Origin: Rhodococcus sp. KBS0724
GTDB lineage: Bacteria > Actinomycetota > Actinomycetes > Mycobacteriales > Mycobacteriaceae
DNA: 64,000 nucleotides
Direction: 5' to 3'
Assembly (NCBI RefSeq): GCF_005938745.2
Contig: NZ_VCBX02000001.1
Location: 4,974,501 to 5,038,500 of the forward strand
The position numbers and the translations under genes are program-made. The notes under the pieces are model-generated. The model did no database searches and was not told the DNA's origin. It worked only from the letters and a program-made list of their open reading frames with translations. Shown here piece after piece: positions 1 to 8,166 of the stretch; within the stretch, counting starts at the first letter, position 1; every line of letters starts with the position of its first letter.

Positions 1-507
1 GGCGAGCACGGGCTGTACCCGTACCGGCCGCGCCTGGAAGACCTCAACGGATTGTACGAGCTGCGAATACTGCTCGAACTACAGGGAATTCGCCGAGTGC
101 TCGACACCGAGTACGCCCGGCACAACGCTGATGTTCTGGGAGCCGAACTCGACAAGTGGTATGCGTTGCGCACGCACTCACCCAACCCGGATTCCAGCTT
201 TGTCACCCTCGACGAGGAGTTTCACACGGCGCTGTTGGTCTCGGCCGGAAATCCCGCACTGACCGAGGCCTTGGCTACCGTCAATGCCAAGATCCGGCCG
301 GTGCGGATGTTCGACTATCCGACGCCGGCCGGAATCGAAGCTACGGTCGACGAGCACATCGCGATCGCTGAACTCGTCCTCGACAACAAGCTGCCGCAAG
401 CCTTGGACTCATTGCGGGCGCACATCGACGACGGGCGGCTCGTGGTAGTCGAGCACGCCCGCCAGGCACTGTCGTTGGCGGCCCTGGCGAGCGCGGTTCG
501 ATACTGA
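1..507 (+). CDS. GntR-family transcriptional regulator, C-terminal FCD domain (5' truncated by window)
   Basis: The open frame runs in from the left edge and ends at TGA 505-507, so only the last 168 residues are visible. They start inside the linker to the effector domain. The segment LNGLYELRILLE followed by an all-helical stretch is the usual opening of an FCD ligand-binding domain; later 'DEEFHTALL' and 'VDEHIAIAELVLDNK' carry the Asp/His positions that bind metal or carboxylate ligands in this family. The winged-helix DNA-binding part must lie outside the window. It probably regulates a catabolic or transport gene nearby, possibly the flavin oxidoreductase 120 bp downstream, but nothing here proves the target. 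Confidence 0.8.
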   Translation, partial: GEHGLYPYRPRLEDLNGLYELRILLELQGIRRVLDTEYARHNADVLGAELDKWYALRTHSPNPDSSFVTLDEEFHTALLVSAGNPALTEALATVNAKIRPVRMFDYPTPAGIEATVDEHIAIAELVLDNKLPQALDSLRAHIDDGRLVVVEHARQALSLAALASAVRY

Positions 508-628
508 AAGCGTCGGCGCGGGACATCTCGGTTCCGACCTTTTTGGGTGTTGAGGAAATAGGAATGCACTCCAGGCGGTTGCACCTCACAACAAGACTTT
601 TCTGCCTGCCTCGAAAGGTGCCCACTTC

Positions 629-1618
629 ATGTCGGTTCCACTCTCCATCCTCGATCTTGCGCACATCGGCCAGAACGAGACCGCCAAAGACAGCTTCGAC
701 GCCAGTGTGACGCTGGCGCAGCGAGCCGAGGAGTGGGGCTACCAGCGAATCTGGTACGCGGAGCACCACAACATGGGCTCCATCGCGTCGTCCGCGACCA
801 GTGTCCTGATCGGCCACGTTGCAGCTCACACCACCAAAATCCGGCTTGGTGCCGGTGGCATCATGCTCCCCAACCACGCACCGCTCACCATCGCCGAACA
901 GTTCGGCACGCTCGAGACACTGCACCCCGGACGCATTGATCTTGGTCTCGGCCGCGCTCCCGGCAGCGATCAGAAGACGATGCAGGCTCTGCGCCGCGAC
1001 CCCAGTTCGTCCGACAGCTTCCCTCAGGACGTCCTCGAACTTCAGGGATATCTCGGCGACACATCGCGTATTCCCGGCATCAACGCGGTGCCCGGTAAGG
1101 GCACCCACGTCCCCCTCTACATCCTCGGTTCGTCGTTGTTCGGTGCAAAACTGGCCGCCATGCTCGGCCTCCCGTACGCGTTTGCGTCACATTTTGCGCC
1201 CAACGCGCTTCGCGACGCCGTGACCATCTACCGCCGCGAATTCAAGCCGTCGGAGCAGTTGGCCGAGCCGTACGTGATCGCGGGCGTCAATGTGATCGCC
1301 GCCGATACCACCGAGCAGGCGCAGCAGGAATTCCTCGAATCCAAGCGCAATCGTGTCAGTCTGCTTCTCGGCCGCGGTCGCACGTTTACCGACGACGAGG
1401 CCGATATGCTGCTCGACTCCCCCGCCGGTCAGCAGGTTCTCCAAATGGCCAGGTACAGCGCAGTCGGCACTCCCGCCGAAGTCCGCGCGTACCTGGACGA
1501 ATTCACCGAGCACGCGCAGGCCGACGAGCTGATCACCGTCTCCACCGGCACCAACCGCGCCGCGTGGCTGCGCACGTTCGAACTACTCGCCGACGTCAGC
1601 AACCTGGTGCCCGCCTAA
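629..1618 (+). CDS. LLM-class (luciferase-like) flavin-dependent oxidoreductase
   Basis: This 329-residue protein belongs to the bacterial luciferase-like monooxygenase fold that uses FMNH2 or F420. Visible family marks are '[21 protein letters not shown]' around residue 45, the glycine-rich '[13 protein letters not shown]', and '[14 protein letters not shown]' near residue 105. It matches the single-component subgroup often annotated MsnO8-like. An AAAGGTG Shine-Dalgarno precedes ATG 629 by about nine bases. The MFS gene starts nine bases after the stop, so the two are probably co-transcribed. Substrate is not predictable; neither cofactor can be excluded. Confidence 0.85.
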   Translation: MSVPLSILDLAHIGQNETAKDSFDASVTLAQRAEEWGYQRIWYAEHHNMGSIASSATSVLIGHVAAHTTKIRLGAGGIMLPNHAPLTIAEQFGTLETLHPGRIDLGLGRAPGSDQKTMQALRRDPSSSDSFPQDVLELQGYLGDTSRIPGINAVPGKGTHVPLYILGSSLFGAKLAAMLGLPYAFASHFAPNALRDAVTIYRREFKPSEQLAEPYVIAGVNVIAADTTEQAQQEFLESKRNRVSLLLGRGRTFTDDEADMLLDSPAGQQVLQMARYSAVGTPAEVRAYLDEFTEHAQADELITVSTGTNRAAWLRTFELLADVSNLVPA

Positions 1619-1627
1619 GCTGCGGGT

Positions 1628-2800
1628 ATGGGCGATCCATCCCGTCGCGGGTTCATCTCGGTACTGGCCGTACTTCTCTCGACGGGGTGGGCTGCCAACC
1701 ACTTTGCCTCCCTCATCCCGGTATTGCGGGACCATGAGGGTCTCTCGCACGCCGTTCTCGACGGTGTGTTCGGCATCTACGCACTCGGTCTACTTCCCGG
1801 ACTGTTGACCGGTGGCGTGCTCTCCGATCGTGTCGGCCGAGCGGCCGTTGTCCTGCCCGGAGCGCTTGTCGCCGCACTGGGCACGGTATTTCTGCTGCTG
1901 TGGCACAACACTTCCGGCCTCCTGGTGGGTCGTCTGGTCGTCGGTATCGGTGCCGGTCTGGCAATCGGCGCGGGCACGGCCTGGGCCGCTGATCTGCGCG
2001 GCAAGGCGGGAACCGTGCTGGCGGGCGTGGTCCTCACCGCCGGTTTTGCTCTGGGCCCCTTGATCTCCGGCCTGATGGCCCAGTTCGCAGCCTTTCCCTT
2101 GGTCACACCCTTTGTTGTCTCGGCGTTGCTCTCCGTGTGTTCCGTTGCCGCCGCAGCGATGTGGAGCCGAACACCTACTCCGCCTTCCGCAGTGATCCCG
2201 TTGCCTGCCGACGGTCGACGATCGGTCCGCTCAGCCCTGATCTGGGCGCTGCCACTGGCGCCCTGGGTGTTTGCCAGTGCGACAGTCTCGTTCGTGACGA
2301 TGTCCGCGCGACTCGGCGACCGCTACTCCGGCCCACTGCTCCCCGGAATTGCTGCGGCAATCACACTCGGTGCGGGCATCACCGTTCAAACCGTTGCGCG
2401 TCATCGCAATTGGGGCCGGCAAGCCGGAAGCGCAGGTGCCGGGTTGGCAGCGCTCGGATACTGCCTCGTCGCGGCCGGCGGAGCCCACCCGCCGCTGGTC
2501 CTGTTTGTCGTCTGCGCCCTCGTCCTTGGAACCGCATACGGCTTGTGTCTGCGCAGTGGTCTTCTCGACCTCGAAACCCTTGCGCCACCGGCATCACGCG
2601 GAACATTGACGGGCATCTTCTACGTCGGAACGTACCTCGGCTTCGGATTGCCCGTACTTCTTGTCGTCCTCGAACCGAGCCTGGGTCCGTCCGTGCCCAT
2701 GCTTGCCCTCGCTGCACTTGCCGCGTTGGTTGCCGTGATTCGATTCCGGGCAGTGTTAGCGTCGTACCAGCCCACGACACCCAAGGAGTTCGCGTCATGA
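1628..2800 (+). CDS. MFS transporter
   Basis: This 390-residue, highly hydrophobic protein has about twelve predicted membrane spans. A major-facilitator motif A lies after the second span ('GGVLSDRVGRAAVV', residues ~62-75). Its size fits the 12-TM drug/metabolite exporter group. The start ATG 1628 lies nine bases after the preceding oxidoreductase stop, and the stop codon overlaps the start of the following CMD-family gene by ATGA, so the three genes look like one operon. The substrate is unknown; export of a small aromatic or toxic compound handled by the flanking enzymes is a reasonable guess only. Confidence 0.82.
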   Translation: MGDPSRRGFISVLAVLLSTGWAANHFASLIPVLRDHEGLSHAVLDGVFGIYALGLLPGLLTGGVLSDRVGRAAVVLPGALVAALGTVFLLLWHNTSGLLVGRLVVGIGAGLAIGAGTAWAADLRGKAGTVLAGVVLTAGFALGPLISGLMAQFAAFPLVTPFVVSALLSVCSVAAAAMWSRTPTPPSAVIPLPADGRRSVRSALIWALPLAPWVFASATVSFVTMSARLGDRYSGPLLPGIAAAITLGAGITVQTVARHRNWGRQAGSAGAGLAALGYCLVAAGGAHPPLVLFVVCALVLGTAYGLCLRSGLLDLETLAPPASRGTLTGIFYVGTYLGFGLPVLLVVLEPSLGPSVPMLALAALAALVAVIRFRAVLASYQPTTPKEFAS

Positions 2801-3330
2801 ACGCTCGCATCCAGCCTGGCCGGTTGAAAGAACTCGGCCCGATCAACTGGGGAATCTGGCGTGTCCTCTCGAAAGCCGCCGGCGCACCGGACGCACACCT
2901 CTTCAGCACCTTGGGCCGTACCGGTGGCCTGTTCCGCGGTTGGCTGCACTACTCCGGGTCTTTGATGCCCGGCGGCAAGATCTCACGCCACGACACCGAA
3001 CTGATCATCCTGCGCGTCGCACATCTACGCGAGTGCGACTACGAAATGGATCACCACATCAGGCTCGGCCGAAAGGCTGGAATCGACGCACAACACCTTG
3101 CCCGAATTATCGAGGGCCCCACAGCTTCCGGGTTGAGTTCTCGTCACCAGGCGATCTTGGCTGCGGTCGACGAGTTGGTCACCACCAAAGACGTCTCCGA
3201 CTCGACCTGGAAGACGTTGTCCCAGCACCTCGACGACCGTCGGCTCATCGAGTTCACGTTGCTGGTAACCCAGTACGACGGGTTGGCCACCACGATCGGG
3301 ACGTTGCGCATCCAACGCGATTTTTCGTAG
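2797..3330 (+). CDS. Carboxymuconolactone decarboxylase-family (AhpD-like) protein
   Basis: 177 residues. The start ATG at 2797 overlaps the upstream MFS stop (ATGA), indicating translational coupling. A longer in-frame opening upstream exists but runs through the MFS gene and is not used. The CMD core is seen as 'LRVAHLRECDYEMDHHIRLG' (~residues 72-91); it resembles the EXXCXXXXH redox motif but has a single Cys and two adjacent His. Such single-Cys CMD proteins are usually involved in peroxide handling or are of unknown function. The C-terminal half has a second CMD-like helix pair around 'LTEFTLLVTQYDGLATTIGTL' (first residues inferred as LIEFTLL). Confidence 0.82.
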   Translation: MNARIQPGRLKELGPINWGIWRVLSKAAGAPDAHLFSTLGRTGGLFRGWLHYSGSLMPGGKISRHDTELIILRVAHLRECDYEMDHHIRLGRKAGIDAQHLARIIEGPTASGLSSRHQAILAAVDELVTTKDVSDSTWKTLSQHLDDRRLIEFTLLVTQYDGLATTIGTLRIQRDFS

Positions 3331-3336
3331 CCGCTC

Positions 3337-3912
3337 TCAGGGCTTGCAGATACGAATTATCGCTTCGCGCACCACTTCACGACGGTGATCGAGTTCCTGC
3401 GCGTCCACCGATTGGTTGTCGGCAATGCCGGGCGCGACCACCCAGGCGAGCACGAGGCCGAAGATCAGGGTGATGAGGTCTTCCGGATTCCAGTGAGCGG
3501 CGATTGTGCCGTCGTCCTGGGCCTTGCGAATCGCGGTGATCCGCGGGAGCCAACTGGAATGCTCTTCTGCTTGTTTGCGCATCCGAGGTCCTTCGCCCTG
3601 CAGTTGACCCCAGATCATCATGCGCTGGATGTGCGGCTTCCTGGTCATGGCATCGAACAATTCGACAGCATGCTGCGGTACGTCGCCGCCCACCCATTCG
3701 ACAGATTCCATGGCTTCGACGAAGTCCGCGTCGAGCACGGCATGAAAGAGCGCCACTTTGTCCCCGAAGTACGCGTAAAGCCGTTCCTTGCTGGCGTTAC
3801 CGTTCTTCGCGATGCGATCGATTCGTGCGCCGGCGAGTCCGTAGGTGCCGAACTCTTCCAGTGCAGCGTCGAGGATTCGCTGCTTCGTCGCGGTCACATC
3901 TGTGGGAGCCAT
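3337..3912 (-). CDS. TetR/AcrR-family transcriptional regulator
   Basis: 191 residues. The N-terminal TetR domain is clear: 'TKQRILDAALEEFGTYGLAG' then 'IAKNGNASKERLYAYFGDKV', with the recognition helix containing ERLYAYFG. The C-terminal ligand domain is the all-helical type seen in local repressors. It is divergent from the DHA2-type MFS gene, with 68 bp between starts that contain a palindrome (see operator). By analogy to QacR/TetR pairs it probably represses the exporter and itself until a substrate binds. It converges on the CMD gene with six bases between stops. Confidence 0.88.
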   Translation of the reverse strand: MAPTDVTATKQRILDAALEEFGTYGLAGARIDRIAKNGNASKERLYAYFGDKVALFHAVLDADFVEAMESVEWVGGDVPQHAVELFDAMTRKPHIQRMMIWGQLQGEGPRMRKQAEEHSSWLPRITAIRKAQDDGTIAAHWNPEDLITLIFGLVLAWVVAPGIADNQSVDAQELDHRREVVREAIIRICKP

Positions 3913-3927
3913 AGTGATTATCGTAAC

Positions 3928-3947
3928 CGAACGAACTATTTCGTTTG
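3928..3947. promoter_or_regulatory. Probable TetR operator palindrome
   Basis: AACGAA (3930-3935), four bases CTAT, then TTCGTT (3940-3945) form a perfect 6-4-6 inverted repeat. C3928/G3947 extend it after one mismatched pair. It lies in the 68-bp gap between the divergent TetR gene and the DHA2 MFS gene, right where either promoter would sit. This is the expected binding site of the TetR protein; no promoter boxes could be assigned with confidence. Confidence 0.6.
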
Positions 3948-3980
3948 ACTCTCGAAGAAGTGCTCACTTACCTTGTAACG

Positions 3981-5579
3981 ATGACCACCACTGACGTCGA
4001 AAGCGGCGCAACGCCGCCGTCTCCGGAGATCTCCGAGAACCCGAATCATCAACGACGCTGGCTGGTGCTCTGCATCGTCGCGTTTGCACAACTCATGGTG
4101 GTGCTCGACGGCACCATCGTCTCCATCGCCCTGCCCGCCGCGCAGGAAGAACTCGGCATCAGCGACCTCGATCGCGCCTGGGTTGTCACCTCGTACGCGC
4201 TGGCATTCGGCGCACTGCTACTCCTCGGTGGCCGCATCGCCGACTACTGGGGACGTAAGCGCTCCTTCATCGTCGGCATGGCCGGCTTTGCCGTGGCGTC
4301 GGGCATCGGCGGCATCGCCCAGTCCGGCATCGAACTCTTCATCGCCCGTGCCGGCCAGGGTGTCTTCGCGGCACTTCTCGCGCCCGCCGCACTGTCGATG
4401 CTCACCACGACCTTCATCGGAGAAAAGGAGCGCGCCAAGGCTTTTGCCGTCTACGGCGCGATCTCCGGCGGTGGCGCGGCTATCGGTCTGCTGCTCGGCG
4501 GCGTCCTGACTCAGTACGTCGACTGGCGCTGGTGCCTGCTCGTGAACATCCCGATCGCTCTCATCGCGATTGGTGCTGCCGTCCCGATCGTCAAGGAAAC
4601 CAAGGCGCACGGCGACACGAGCTACGACCTTCCGGGCGCTGTCCTCATCGCGCTCGGACTCGGCTCCCTGGTCTACGGATTCACGCGCGCCGAACACGGC
4701 TGGGGTCAGACCGACACCCTGCTGTTCATCGCCCTCGGCTTGGTTTTCCTCGCGCTGTTCGTGGTCGTCGAAAGCCGCAGCAAGAATCCGCTTCTGCCAC
4801 TGAGCGTTCCGTGGCATCGCGACCGCGGCGCGGCACTGATCGGCTCCATGCTCGTCGGCGCAGCCCTTCTCGGCGGCACCTTGTACCTCACGTTCTACCT
4901 GCAGATCGTGCTCGGATTCAGCCCCGTCATGGCCGGCGTCGGTTCACTGCCGATGGCCTTCTTCATCGTGCTGGCTTCCACCGCGGCTGCTCAGCTGTCC
5001 ACCAAGATCGGCCCCAAGCCGCTCATGGTTGCCGGCCCCTTGGTCGCCGCAGTCGGACTTCTTCTGCTCACCCAGATCGAGGTTCACAGCTCGTACTGGA
5101 CCCACGTGTTCCCGGGCCTTGCCATCTTCGGCTTCGGTTTGGGCCTGCTGATGGTGCCCATGCAGAACCTCGCGCTGATCGGTGTTCCGGACCACGACGC
5201 CGGCGCAGCCAGCGCCCTCGTCAACGCAACCCTGCAGATCGGCGGCGCACTGGGAACCGCACTCTTCACCACGATCTACGCGTCGGCCAAGTCCGCATTC
5301 ACCGCAGACAACGCGGCGCCGATCCCCCCGGAAGGCATGCCTGCCGACTTGTCGAACGCGGCCGTCCCGACCGGCGACGAATTGGCTCTACTCCCCCAGC
5401 CGGTGCAGGACTTCATCGCCTCGATGACCGACTACTTCTTCGGCGCCGAGGTTTCGGGATACTCCGCCGCATTCGGTTGGGCCGCAATCCTGTTGGCGAT
5501 CATCGCACCCGTCGTCGTGGTGCTGGTTCGCGCCAAGAAGGGTGATCTCCCCGCCGAAGGCGCGGTACATATGGGCTAA
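3981..5579 (+). CDS. DHA2-family (14-TM) MFS drug exporter
   Basis: 532 residues from ATG 3981. A TTG 36 bases earlier is in frame but falls inside the operator palindrome and is rejected. The protein has about fourteen membrane spans and typical DHA2 motifs: 'VLDGTIVSIALPAAQEELG' in TM1, motif A 'LLLGGRIADYWGRKRSF' after TM2, and a TM5 motif C-like segment around 'GGGAAIGLLLGGVLTQ'. This family exports hydrophobic drugs by proton antiport at the inner membrane. The gene is divergent from a TetR regulator, so inducible efflux is the likely mode. Confidence 0.88.
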   Translation: MTTTDVESGATPPSPEISENPNHQRRWLVLCIVAFAQLMVVLDGTIVSIALPAAQEELGISDLDRAWVVTSYALAFGALLLLGGRIADYWGRKRSFIVGMAGFAVASGIGGIAQSGIELFIARAGQGVFAALLAPAALSMLTTTFIGEKERAKAFAVYGAISGGGAAIGLLLGGVLTQYVDWRWCLLVNIPIALIAIGAAVPIVKETKAHGDTSYDLPGAVLIALGLGSLVYGFTRAEHGWGQTDTLLFIALGLVFLALFVVVESRSKNPLLPLSVPWHRDRGAALIGSMLVGAALLGGTLYLTFYLQIVLGFSPVMAGVGSLPMAFFIVLASTAAAQLSTKIGPKPLMVAGPLVAAVGLLLLTQIEVHSSYWTHVFPGLAIFGFGLGLLMVPMQNLALIGVPDHDAGAASALVNATLQIGGALGTALFTTIYASAKSAFTADNAAPIPPEGMPADLSNAAVPTGDELALLPQPVQDFIASMTDYFFGAEVSGYSAAFGWAAILLAIIAPVVVVLVRAKKGDLPAEGAVHMG

Positions 5580-5584
5580 ACCCT

Positions 5585-5626
5585 TGTGCGCCTTTATTAA
5601 CCGCCCGCGGTTGATAAAGGCGCACA
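5585..5626. terminator. Long bidirectional hairpin terminator
   Basis: A 20-bp inverted repeat (left arm 5585-5604, right arm 5607-5626) has a single T-G wobble and almost no loop. It lies between the convergent MFS and NmrA-like genes, five bases after the MFS stop. It can terminate both transcripts. Confidence 0.8.
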
Positions 5627-5631
5627 GCAGG

Positions 5632-6483
5632 TTAGGCCTGCTTCAAGACCTCAGCCACCGGCGTGCTGCTGCGGCCGATCAGTTTCTGCAGGTCACCGGA
5701 CTCGGTGTCCAATGCTCCCGTGGCGATTGCCGCATCGGAATCGGCAAGAATCTCCGCGACCGGAGCAGGCAATCCGACGCTCTCGAGAATCCCCTTGTAT
5801 GCGTCCTCGCTCACGAACTGGTACGCGACGGACTTGCCGGCGAACTCGCTGACCTTCTCCGCGAACTGAGCGTAGGTAAGGCGCTCGTCGCCGCCCAATT
5901 CGTAGACCGCGCCTTCGTGGCCGTCCGTCGTGACTACTGCCGCTGCGGCATCCGCGTAATCCGCCCGCGCTGCGCCGGCAACCTTTCCGTCCGCGCCCGC
6001 TCCGACCACTGCGCCGCGCTCGATAACGCCGGCCAGGTCGTTGAGGAAGTTCTCCCAGTACCACCCGTTGCGCAGCAGTGCGAACGCAACGCCACTCGCG
6101 GCCAGTACATCCTCGGTTGCCTTGTGCTCGGCAGCGAGCTTCATCACAGTGTCCTGCGCGTTCAAAATGCTTGTGTACGCGATGAATCCGACGCCCGCAG
6201 CCTTTGCTGCGTTGATGACGTTGGTGTGCTGGGCAAGTCGCTGGCCCACTTCGCTGCCCGAGATCAGCACCACTTTGTCGACGCCGGCAAAGGCTGCTTC
6301 CAATGCGGCGACATCGGTGTAGTCCGCCTTGCGAACCACCACGCCGCGGGCTGCGAGATCCGCAGCCTTCTCCGGATTACGAACCACGGCGACGATGTCC
6401 GACGCGGGTGTACCCCGCGTGATGAGTGCCTCGACAACAAGGTGTCCGAGGTTTCCCGTTGCGCCGGTGACTGCGATGCTCAT
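5632..6483 (-). CDS. NmrA-like NAD(P)-dependent oxidoreductase (SDR superfamily, QorB-like)
   Basis: 283 residues. The N-terminal Rossmann motif is 'IAVTGATGNLGHLVVEAL' (GxxGxxG, residues 3-20), followed by 'VVRNPEKAADLAARGVVVRKADY', the atypical-SDR NADP-binding loop. It lacks a standard YxxxK dyad, as NmrA-like proteins and QorB (quinone reductase 2) do. A GGGAG Shine-Dalgarno sits six bases before ATG 6483. It is divergent from an HxlR-type regulator, an arrangement that matches E. coli ytfG(qorB)/ytfH and suggests a quinone- or electrophile-responsive reductase. Confidence 0.87.
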   Translation of the reverse strand: MSIAVTGATGNLGHLVVEALITRGTPASDIVAVVRNPEKAADLAARGVVVRKADYTDVAALEAAFAGVDKVVLISGSEVGQRLAQHTNVINAAKAAGVGFIAYTSILNAQDTVMKLAAEHKATEDVLAASGVAFALLRNGWYWENFLNDLAGVIERGAVVGAGADGKVAGAARADYADAAAAVVTTDGHEGAVYELGGDERLTYAQFAEKVSEFAGKSVAYQFVSEDAYKGILESVGLPAPVAEILADSDAAIATGALDTESGDLQKLIGRSSTPVAEVLKQA

Positions 6484-6530
6484 GTGAACTCCCGTTTAGG
6501 TTGAAGCGTGAACGTGCTCTGCAACCATCA

Positions 6531-6553
6531 TGCACTAATTTTTAGTAAGTGCA
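6531..6553. promoter_or_regulatory. Operator palindrome between NmrA-like and HxlR genes
   Basis: TGCACT (6531-6536) and AGTGCA (6548-6553) are inverted, and nested inside them ACTAA (6534-6538) and TTAGT (6542-6546) form a second dyad. A further TTTAGTAGTAC element lies near 6580-6590. HxlR-family repressors bind such ACTA/TAGT dyads, so this is the likely site for the adjacent HxlR protein, 50-120 bp from both start codons. Confidence 0.6.
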
Positions 6554-6600
6554 ACCACAAGAGTTAGCGCTATCGGTATGTTTAGTAGTACCCTGGGGAC

Positions 6601-7014
6601 ATGACCAGCACCGATATCCCTTCCTGTGCTGCCGAAACAGATCAGGATCCCACTCTCGAGGCCGATGTGTTCGCTCGCGGATGCAATTCCCGGGCAGCGC
6701 TCCAGAACGCAACCGGCCGCTGGGGCGCTCTGGCATTGGCAGCGCTACACGAAGGCCCGTACCGGTTCAGCGCGCTGCGTCGACGCGTCGACGGCGTCAG
6801 TGAGCGGATGCTCTCGCAGACCCTGCAAGCACTCGAGCGGGATGGCCTCGTGCACCGTGAAGTGCTCGAAACCATCCCGCCCAAAGTGGAATACAGTTTG
6901 ACCGAACTCGGCGCCGACGTCGCGGGCAAGATCACCGCACTGATCGAACTCCTCGAATCGAGGGTGCCGACAATCGTTGATTCACAAGCGTCTTACGACG
7001 CCCGCAATCAGTAA
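6601..7014 (+). CDS. HxlR-family winged helix-turn-helix regulator
   Basis: 137 residues. HxlR signature elements are 'RWGALALAALHEGPYRFSAL' near residues 40-60, 'RRVDGVSERMLSQTLQALER' and the wing 'DGLVHREVLETIPPKVEYSLTELG'. The N-terminal part contains two Cys (residues 9 and ~25), one of them in the position typical of redox- or electrophile-sensing HxlR/YodB/QorR proteins (CNSRAAL). Together with the divergent quinone-reductase-like gene this suggests thiol-based sensing of quinones or aldehydes, which is inference. Confidence 0.88.
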   Translation: MTSTDIPSCAAETDQDPTLEADVFARGCNSRAALQNATGRWGALALAALHEGPYRFSALRRRVDGVSERMLSQTLQALERDGLVHREVLETIPPKVEYSLTELGADVAGKITALIELLESRVPTIVDSQASYDARNQ

Positions 7015-7046
7015 CACCCGCAATCAGTCACGCCCGCAATCAGTCG
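6999..7046. repeat. Three tandem 16-bp repeats across two converging 3' ends
   Basis: Units at 6999-7014, 7015-7030 and 7031-7046 share the core CCCGCAATCAGT and differ at only two or three bases. The first carries the HxlR stop codon, the third carries the stop of the siderophore-binding protein on the other strand. It is a short minisatellite; no hairpin terminator was seen in this gap. Confidence 0.85.
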
Positions 7047-8032
7047 AGCGCCCCCGAAAGCTGAGCAATGAACTCGTCGAACGCATACGGGACGCTCAAG
7101 ACCGTCGGCGCGGATGTTGCCATCGCGTAATCCATTCCGACGAGGCGCACGATCCGGTCGTTCGACACCGAGGTCATGTTGGCAAACGGACCGAAGGCCA
7201 TCAGCATGTCGAGATTGGTGCCGTCGGCGTCGACGAGAATGAAGACGTCCGCGTCGAGAGTTTCGATGGACTCCATTCCCACGGACACCGAACTGTCGCC
7301 GGACGTGCACACCGCGTCCACCCCGGGAGAAGTTTTCAGTCCGAGCTGCCCCAGCAGACGGATTCGAGGATCGGTGTTGCAGAACACGATCAGGCCTTCG
7401 TCGGTACGCATCGCGTACGTTGCGGTCTTGCCCGCGAACTGCGGATGCTCGGCAGCTTGCCGCTCGAAATACGCTCCGGTGTCGTCGATCAACTGCTGCG
7501 CGCGTGCCGGCTGCCCGAGTGCCGCCCCGATCATGCTCATCTGCTTGTCCCAGTCGGTATCCCAAGGCTGATCGGGGAAGGCGACGGTGGGTGCGATGTC
7601 ACGCAGTCGCTGATACTTCTCCGCGGTGATCCCCGAATACACGGCCAGAATCACATCCGGATCGAGCGCCAGGATCTGCTCGAACGGCACATCCGGGTTG
7701 GTGGTCATCAGAACCGGCGTCGCACCGTTCAACAGTGAAGCGTCCCAAGGCAAGATGTTGTTCTCGATACCGTCACCCGAGAAGCTCTCCATCGCGACGG
7801 GCACCTTGTTCAGCGCGAGCACCGAATCTTGGCCGCTCCACCCGATGGTCACGATCCGCATGGGTTCGGTGTCGATCGTGGTCGAACCGTAGGCGTGATC
7901 GACTGTCACCGGAAACGCCCCCGCCTCAGCGGCTCCCGTCGACGAAACGGTCGACTCGGTGCCGGCAGAGCTTCCGCAAGCGGTGAGACCGAGCGCGAGC
8001 GCAGCCGCGAGCAGTGCAAAACGAGTTTTCAT
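7040..8032 (-). CDS. Iron-siderophore ABC transporter substrate-binding lipoprotein
   Basis: 330 residues from ATG 8032; the open frame extends upstream but the lipoprotein signal peptide fixes the start. Signal MKTRFALLAAALALGLTAC ends in the lipobox LTAC with Cys19. The mature protein is a periplasmic-binding-protein type III (FecB/FhuD/FepB class): 'RIVTIGWSGQDSVLALNKVPVA', 'FEQILALDPDVILAVYSGIT' and 'YMRTDEGL'-type lobes can be followed. It would bind Fe-siderophore at the outer face of the cytoplasmic membrane. No permease or ATPase gene is beside it, so it must work with a distant transporter. Confidence 0.87.
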   Translation of the reverse strand: MKTRFALLAAALALGLTACGSSAGTESTVSSTGAAEAGAFPVTVDHAYGSTTIDTEPMRIVTIGWSGQDSVLALNKVPVAMESFSGDGIENNILPWDASLLNGATPVLMTTNPDVPFEQILALDPDVILAVYSGITAEKYQRLRDIAPTVAFPDQPWDTDWDKQMSMIGAALGQPARAQQLIDDTGAYFERQAAEHPQFAGKTATYAMRTDEGLIVFCNTDPRIRLLGQLGLKTSPGVDAVCTSGDSSVSVGMESIETLDADVFILVDADGTNLDMLMAFGPFANMTSVSNDRIVRLVGMDYAMATSAPTVLSVPYAFDEFIAQLSGALD

Positions 8033-8110
8033 GTACCGGGACGCTAGTGCTCCACCAGCCCAGACCTGGACTCGAAGTCGCGATCTGGCGCATTGGCAAC
8101 ACAACTAGGC

Positions 8111-8152
8111 AAAAAAGACCCCGTGCACCCTTCTCGGAAGGGCGCACGGGGC
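8111..8152 (-). terminator. Rho-independent terminator of lpdA
   Basis: Read on the minus strand, a GC-rich stem (arms 8119-8132 and 8138-8151, one A-C mismatch) is followed by six T residues (plus-strand A8111-8116). It lies 15 bp past the lpdA stop. Confidence 0.9.
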
Positions 8153-8166
8153 CGAAGGCCGTGCTG

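Noticed and set aside
2137-2796. 220-residue N-terminal extension of the CMD-family protein
   Set aside because: Arg/Pro/Ser-rich shadow of the MFS gene; the ATGA overlap at 2797 is the natural start.
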